Positions 47,252 to 64,000 of a stretch of 64,000 bases of DNA are shown piece after piece. Within the stretch, counting starts at the first letter, position 1. Every line of letters begins with the position of its first letter. A program made the translations under genes and the position numbers. This stretch comes from Cheilinus undulatus (lineage: Eukaryota > Chordata > Actinopteri > Labriformes > Labridae): NCBI RefSeq assembly GCF_018320785.1, contig NC_054877.1, positions 34,804,151 through 34,868,150 on the forward strand, read 5' to 3'. Under the pieces are notes generated by a model. The model did not search any database and was not told the origin of the DNA. It saw nothing but the letters and a program-made list of their open reading frames with translations.

Positions 47252-50200
47252 ATGGCACAGCTTCATAAACGTCGACACGAGCTCGGAGGTGACGGAGACC
47301 TGACCCCTGAGGGAGCATCCTCCCGACTAAAAGCAGCCTCACAGGGTGACAGCCTCTCGGTGTTTGCGAAGCTGTTGGCTGCGGCGTTTTACGGAGTCAG
47401 TTCGTTTCTCATCGTTGTTGTCAACAAAAGCGTCCTCACCAACTACAGGTAAAAGTTCAAAGTCCAAATAGTTACAGGAAGAGTTGTTCAGGACTCGCTT
47501 AAATGCCTGCTATGACAGTAGTATAGTAATGACAGAGATATGAATGCTGTTACAGCGGAACGACTCTTCAGTTTTCATTATAGACAGGAAAATGTTTAGT
47601 GAAATATGTGCCAGGAAATCTAAATCCTCCAACAGTTTGTTCACTTTGGAGTAGAAGCCAGAATTAATAGAAGACATTAAGTCCTCTACACTCTCCTCTC
47701 TTCTTATCTAGAAGCTGAAATCACAATAAAACTATATACAGCATGTGAATTGATTTGGGAAGTTATGTAAAAAGCACACTTTATGAATTAGTGTTATCCT
47801 CCACAAATATTGCTGCTTGTTAGTCTGACTGGACTTGAATCTAGGCCACCCACAAACATGGGGCACGACCTAACCACTAGACCACCTGTGCCCCAGTATT
47901 TTAGTTCTGAATGAACACCCATCACTTTTCTCCTTTATAACAGTGGTCCAATGCCAATTATCTGGCTCACACAACCCCTTGTTTTAAAATTATTTTTTGC
48001 AAAGAGTAAAATAATGCAGTCATGACAAAGTTTGCCCACTCCACCTTTTTGACCACCTTGTGCACCTCCATGTACAAAAATCTTAATTTATGCAGTGGAA
48101 GACAGAAAATTTACCTGCGGTTTCCCCCCTTGGACTTGATAATCTTGACACAAACTGACCCTTAAAATAATTTAATTTTGGAACCACGGTCTGAAATATT
48201 CTACCAAAGAGAGTTTCATGATTTGGTGACTGTCACTGATTCATTTTCACTGTTTCAATATTGAATACATTTCTTATTTGGAACCACTGTCTGGATGTCT
48301 TACAGATTTCCATCATCAACATGTGTTGGAATCGGCCAAGTAAGTTTGTGTTCATTTGTCCTGGTGGTACTAAAGGTTCAGCTGGAAACATCCTGATGTG
48401 CTGTGTCTCTCTGTTTCAATAACTCTGCAGATGCTGGCTACAATTGTAGTTCTAAGGACTGGGAAGATGTCGGGTGTGATCTCATTTCCAGACATGGATA
48501 TGAGTATACCACGCAAGGTGGGAGGTGCTCTGGCTGTTTTCTTTTAGTTCTACATAAGATAAGAAGAACACATTTAAGGGCTTTGTTTGTCTTTTCAGAT
48601 GTTTCCTCTGCCTTTGCTCTATGTTGGGAATCAAATATCAGGGTTATTTGGGACGCAGAGGCTCAAGTAAGAACTTATCTGTTACATTTTGATGTGAAGT
48701 TTTATTTTCTGAAATACTGCACCCTGAAATGAACTATTTTCCTTTTCTCTAGCTTACCCATGTTTACAGTCTTGAGGAGGTTCAGTATTTTCCTTACCAT
48801 GGTGTTTGAAGGATTATTACTCAAGTAAGTATCTGAAGGCAAGAAAGTTTTAGCATCTGGAACTGAATTATTTTGATAACACATTAATTTGATTTCCTTA
48901 CAGAAAATCCTTCTCCTTGTCGGTGAAGCTCACAGTCTTTACTATGATTTTTGGTGCTTTTATTGCTGCCAGGTGAGAGGCCACGTACAGTATTCACACC
49001 ATAGACAGACATTCTGTTTAAATTCCTGAATGTTCTTAATTGGAGATTTTTTTCTAATGTGTGTTTCGAAGTGATGATTTAGCCTTTGACCTTGAAGGAT
49101 ATATGTTCATAATGCTGAACAACATTCTCACGGCAGCCAGCGGGGCCTATGTGAAGAAGAAACTAGATTCTAAGGTGAGCTAAACTGCTGATCAAACTTT
49201 CTCACTCTTTAATGGAATCATCTTTTTTGGATAACCTTGCAAGGCAGATGGATTTGCCAGACTGTCATCAGGCAAAAGCTCCAATCCACTGAAGGACAAA
49301 ATTAGATGTAATTGACTAAGAAATCTTGTTTTCCTAACGCTGGGATAGAGAATGTTGTACATCCAACACTTCTGTCAACACATTGTCTCTGCTTACACAT
49401 TTCGTACCCACCTTAATCCCCTTTTCAAAAAGGCGAGTCATCCTAATTAGCAAGAGAGAGTTGTATTATTATATATAAAAGCCTAGTGGAAAAACAAGCT
49501 GGTACCTCTGCTGTCTGCTTACATCTAGGTTTGAAAATGTATAACAGATGTTTATTAAAACTGTATTTTGGTTTTCAGACTAGAAGTAGAGACAAACCCT
49601 TTAAGAGTTTGAATGTAAATGTAAATGCTGCTGTTCTCACAGGAGCTGGGCAAATACGGCCTCCTCTACTACAATGCTTTAATCATGATTTTCCCCACCT
49701 TGGCCTACGCCTACTACTCAGGAGATTTACAAACCGTAAGTGAAGCCCTTTCAAGTTTGACTTAAGCTGTAGTGTCTAATAATGCAGTGCTGATACTCTC
49801 CTGTATGTGTTGACTGCAGGCAGCGGAGTATGGTGGATGGTCTGATGTGATGTTTGTTGTGCAGTTTGTGCTCTCCTGTGTCATGGGGTAAAATCTACAG
49901 CCATCATAAGTTTACTGACAGTGTTGCTTGTTGCTGTTGTCTTCTAATTCTTCTTCTGTCATCCAGCTTTATCTTAATGTACTCCATCATGCTGTGCACG
50001 CAGTACAACTCTGCTCTAACTACCTCCATCATAGGCTGTATTAAGGTGGGTAACATGTTCATTTATTAATGTGAGTATTATGTTAATTTGCAGCCATCAT
50101 TGTTACTTATTTAAGGTGAATATTGTTATATTCATTATTAATATGCTTTTGTTTACCCTAATAGAAAGTAAGACACTGATAGATATCTCCACTTAAAAAA

Positions 50201-50654
50201 AACAAACATTTTTTAAAAATCATTATTAAATATTTTATCTCCACTCCTAAACTTGTCTTACATCACTGTAAACATCATATTTAAATATGAAAACACTGTC
50301 CTCTTATCATTTTCCTGTCCTTTTTCACAAAAACATACATTTTTAAAAACAAAATGTTTAAAAGTAAATATTGAAATAATGAATTTTTGCAGAACATCCT
50401 GGTGACGTACATCGGCATGGTGTTTGGAGGTGACTACATATTCACCTGGACCAACTTCTTAGGCCTTAACATCAGGTAAAATAAATGTTTACATTTCATG
50501 CTGTGATACAGGAGTGTCTTTGACCACTAACAGATGCTATTCTCTCTGTTCCTAAAGCATCGCTGGTAGCCTGGTGTACTCCTACATCACCTTCACACAG
50601 GAGCAAGCAAGTAAGAACCGTTCACAGAATTTAAACAAAAACTTTTCTAAATAG
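47252..50654 (+). CDS. slc35d1: UDP-glucuronic acid / UDP-N-acetylgalactosamine transporter SLC35D1 (complete, 12 coding exons)
   Basis: Coding exons: 47252-47448, 48306-48339, 48431-48517, 48599-48666, 48753-48824, 48904-48972, 49072-49174, 49643-49735, 49820-49887, 49967-50045, 50393-50475, 50558-50654 (TAG). The product is 349 residues; human is about 355. It is a multi-pass protein of the drug/metabolite transporter superfamily. Seen: [20 protein letters not shown] (first helix), [82 protein letters not shown]. These match SLC35D1 rather than SLC35D2. Family knowledge: it imports nucleotide sugars into the ER lumen for glucuronidation and chondroitin sulfate synthesis; loss causes skeletal dysplasia in mammals. 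I read exon 12 through to TAG, because this gives 12 exons and near-human length. A spliced alternative ending at 51871 is given separately. Confidence 0.93.
47815..47897 (-). mobile_element. SINE head fragment, minus orientation
   Basis: The reverse complement reads 'ctggggcacaggtggtctagtggttaggt...', a tRNA-like A-box region, then 'gattcaagtcc' (B-box). The SINE body is missing. Lies in slc35d1 intron 1. Confidence 0.55.
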
Positions 50655-51860
50655 AGCGCTGCAAGGATGACATATTTTTGTAGGCTAACCTAAGAGTTAG
50701 CATTGTGTGTTCCATTGCCAAAATGCCTGTGGGTTTAGTCCATGTTTTATTTTTTTTTTAAATTAAAATTAATTAAACAGTGTTTTTTGACATAGAGCTC
50801 ATTTACATTCAAAAAATATGCAGAGGAAAAAAATGGTTGTGGTATTCCTGCAGCAGTTAAAGAAGCCCCAGAACAATTGAGATTCAAACATTTTTCATCC
50901 TTGTTGGCTTAATGTTTGATCCATTTCACAAAATCCACCTGTGAGACATAAGTAAATATGTAACATTATAAATTTAACTCATCAGTCCATTCTCGATTAA
51001 AGCCACTGTTTTCTGCATGAACTTACCAATTCAGGCTGTTTGAGGGTGTAATTATCCCTGCCTAAGAATCAAAAGGAAAGTCCAAAATATCTCGATTGTT
51101 GAAAAATGAATCAACATATTTTAGTTGTGTCATTTGTTGTTTAAATGTTTATTTATTTTAGTTAATTTGAAAGTTCAGCCCTCACAGTTTCTGCTAAGAT
51201 AAAAGCTGACCCCTGTTTCAAAGGAACCACACCACAATCGACTAAATTCAATGTCACCACCACACAACTTGTCATTTTTATTTTATGCTCCCACCCCTTC
51301 TATAAAGACTCTTTTCAAAGTTTGAGTCGGAGCAGTTTTGGCTTAAAACACCCACCAGGTGAAAGGTGGACAGGTAGATGAGTCAACATGTATGGCTTGA
51401 TCATGTTTGATGTTCCAGACAAATTGTGGTTTTCACCTGTTTGCCATCACCTTTTTGTAAAATGTTCAAAGGCGTTAAAATTCACCTTTGTTGAGAAATG
51501 TATAAAAATTTCTTAAGCTTGTGTTTACTCCAGGCACCTAACTGAACACTTATTCATAAGCCCCATAGACATCAAGAAAATGGAACCAGAGGAGATACTA
51601 AAATGCTTATTCTCTACCAGGTTTGAGGTCTGATTACTGCCGCACTCAATTAAATTCAATTAAAAAAACTTAATTTAGCACTCAAGGGGCCATTCGTTTG
51701 GAGCAGCTTGTGCATAGAAACGTAGATAAAAACAGTGGCACAGACAGTTACAATATGTGTAAGCTAAGAATATGAAAAAAATACTGCTTTAACTAGTCTC
51801 TAAGTGTTTTAAACTTTAAAGACAGAACATGATTAATGTTTAACTGTTCAAATTTTACAG

Positions 51861-52105
51861 AAAAGGAATGAACGATGGAGACAAGACTGGACAGGAAGAT
51901 CTGTGAACCTCCAGAAAAGATATAATGTTGTTTGTGAGGATTTTTCATTTTATATTCTCTGTATATTGTCACACATTTTTGCTACAATCATGTAAAGTAA
52001 TTTTTGAGATGCTTTTATATTTTTGATTAAGACAAAGAGCCTTTGATTTTCTAATTATGTACAACTTATTTTATAGAAATCAATAAAAGGAGAAATTTAG
52101 AACTT
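51861..52105 (+). other. slc35d1: Alternative slc35d1 terminal exon, or part of its 3' UTR
   Basis: A donor 'gcaa|gtaaga' at 50610/50611 could join an acceptor 'ttttacag' at 51860. The alternative tail would end QAKKE, with the stop at 51869-51871, giving 338 residues in total. AATAAA at 52082-52087 fits the end of either transcript: spliced, or with a 1.45 kb unspliced 3' UTR. Confidence 0.45.
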
Positions 52106-52535
52106 TTCAAAATTATTCCACTGCTTCAAATCTCATTTTATTACCTTAAAATTTGGTTGTTGTTTTTTTTCAATGCAGTGACGTACTTGTCCTCAGACTG
52201 TTCTTAACTTTTTCTTTATCTGATGTGACTATGTGAGAAAAACTACTCAAAATCCAACTACCATTCTGTGCAAAAATATTGTTTAACACTTAAGTTTAGC
52301 TGGAAGATTTAAGAAAATGTGGCTATCTTTATTTGTAATTTCTTAATTTGTTCTAGTGTAGTTATCTAAAGATGGGATGTAGCCTCCTATAAGACAAAAC
52401 ATACAGTTTATGGTATACAGTAAGATAGGGAACTTTGACCCTCATTTTAAAGGAGGCATTACAACTCACAGTACAAGGAGTCAGACTCATTAATACATTT
52501 ATTAAATATAACCAATGCTATTCCATTCATAGCCA
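52106..52535. other. Short spacer between the slc35d1 and mier1 3' ends
   Basis: About 430 bases of AT-rich sequence between the slc35d1 AATAAA (52082-52087) and the mier1 signal (52556-52561, minus strand). No gene or repeat seen. Confidence 0.6.
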
Positions 52536-54006
52536 GTCTTGGAATACACTTCATTTTTATTCGTCATTTACAGAGAAATAAAAATAAACGACATCACTGT
52601 CAACAAAAGAGAAAGAAAAGACTACATGGATGAATTATCTGAGACAAACTTAACCTTAATCTGTGAATGAAAAATCAAACACAAAAGCATTGAGCTGAAC
52701 AGCTACTGTACCCAAATCAAATGAAGGTCTTTCACCCCTCAGCCTGCTCTGTTTAACCACTCTGAAGCACTGACTGAGGAAAGAGGCAGGAAATCTAGTT
52801 GAAACTAAGCACTTTGTAAAGGTTTTAAACCAGAGAAAGGCTGCACACTCGACCACAGACAAAAGACGAGGCGCTCTGCAACAAACATTTCAGACTGAGC
52901 GAGGTGGTACAGGAATGGGAAGTGCTGCCAGGCAAAGAGGGAAAATAGGAATGGCTACTTTTTTATCACATCCATCTCAGAGCAGAAGATTTGTCAACAA
53001 AAAGCGCAGGCTACAAGGAAGACCAGAAAATACAGAGATGAACAAAGAGTTGTTATAAAAAATGTACCAACTGCTCAAGGTAAGAAATCTATACAAACTT
53101 TACATTAAAAATCACGCACGTTCTGTCTAGTAAAAACAAAGCGTCGAGCAAAGCACTGACCATGGAAATCCAAAAATACAGCCATCTTCTACATGATGAG
53201 TTATAATACAGGACATCACTGATGTCAGCTGCTTTACACAAACAAACCTGCAGGGGGAGTCACCCACTGGTTTATTTCTCAGAATCAAACAAACAGCCGT
53301 GATACACAGAGGCCAGAGCGGGTTCAGAAGACAAGGAGTGACAATGTTTTTCTGCTGGGTTTTGACACCACTCCTCATCGATAACAAAGAGAAACATACA
53401 ATCAAAGTGCAACTAAAGAGGACCAGCGGCACACTAGCCTGACTCTACGGTGCCTCTTTTGGACAAACTTCAGCACATAATCTTTTTAAACCTGTCGCCT
53501 GTTTCATCAAATGTTCAAATAGTTTGAACTGCGGTTATCCATCATAGTTTTCTTTTGCTTAAAAATATAAATATCTCTTGTGTAAAAAAATATCACAGGT
53601 GATTTCTTTTCTTTGATACAAATAGAAAAAAAGGAACTTCTTGGCAAACATTTTGTCAGTCAAGTCTCAGAGAGGGAATAAAGACAATAGCAGAGGAGAT
53701 GTTTTGTTCAGTAGGATGTGATGGAGCTGCTGTGGTGCTTTGGGATGAGCTCTGCAGGCCGTCAGTGCGTGGATGTGACGGAGAGACAGGGGAGGCTGCA
53801 GCCCCCCTGGACGACCAGCTGCAGTTTGGTTGGCTGTGTTCTTCAAGGTGTGACTTTCAGGGACCTCATTAGAGTCTTTTCTCTCAAGAGAAACCGTGCC
53901 CGTGAGCCAACAGGGGCTTGTTTTATCATCCTTACTTCTGCTGTGACAAAATGCAGATGATTCTTTCACCCTGGTTCAGTGTCTCTCAGTCTACATCACT
54001 GATCTG
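52536..54006 (-). other. mier1: 3' untranslated region of mier1
   Basis: Minus-strand sequence after the stop codon. TTTATT on the plus strand at 52556-52561 is AATAAA for mier1, giving a 3' UTR of about 1.45 kb. No transposons are visible in it, unlike the introns. Confidence 0.55.
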
Positions 54007-63949
<9,943 letters not shown>

Positions 63950-64000
63950 CTGAAAATGCACACACTGGAAATGTTACACACCAAACTGACATCACACAGA

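Overview
This window is teleost fish nuclear DNA. It carries parts or all of five ordinary vertebrate protein-coding genes with GT-AG introns. The introns and spacers are full of fish-type DNA transposon relics (Tc1/mariner, hAT-like and other terminal-inverted-repeat elements), tRNA-derived SINEs and microsatellites. I see no bacterial operon, CRISPR array, phage or plasmid signal, and no new multi-gene system.

Layout. (1) 1-16.3 kb, + strand: the 3' two thirds of ddr2, a collagen-receptor tyrosine kinase. Eleven coding exons run from the discoidin-like domain through the membrane segment and kinase domain to the stop at 15594; the N-terminal discoidin domain lies left of the window. (2) 17.3-24.0 kb, + strand: complete hsd17b7 (3-keto-steroid reductase), nine coding exons, with a sterol-element-like site touching a CCAAT box about 140 bases before the start codon. 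(3) 24-28.6 kb: spacer with SINE, MITE and tandem-repeat remnants. (4) 28.7-45.8 kb, + strand: complete serbp1 (ribosome/mRNA-binding protein), nine coding exons including a 66-base exon not seen in the human protein as I recall it. (5) 47.2-52.1 kb, + strand: complete slc35d1 (ER nucleotide-sugar transporter), 12 coding exons and two possible C-termini. (6) 52.5-64 kb, - strand: the 3' part of mier1 (ELM2-SANT corepressor), nine coding exons; its 5' end is beyond the right edge. slc35d1 and mier1 meet tail to tail.

The genes do not form one pathway. What they share is position: ddr2-hsd17b7 and serbp1-slc35d1-mier1 are two neighbour groups lying on opposite arms of human chromosome 1, but here they adjoin. 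All reading frames and exon phases were joined by hand and agree at every junction. Identifications rest on remembered human orthologues, not on a search. The most useful leads are the hsd17b7 sterol element, the extra serbp1 exon, the alternative slc35d1 C-terminus, two near-identical repeats flanking four serbp1 exons, and a 1.25 kb inverted-repeat element of unclear family at 59.3-60.5 kb.
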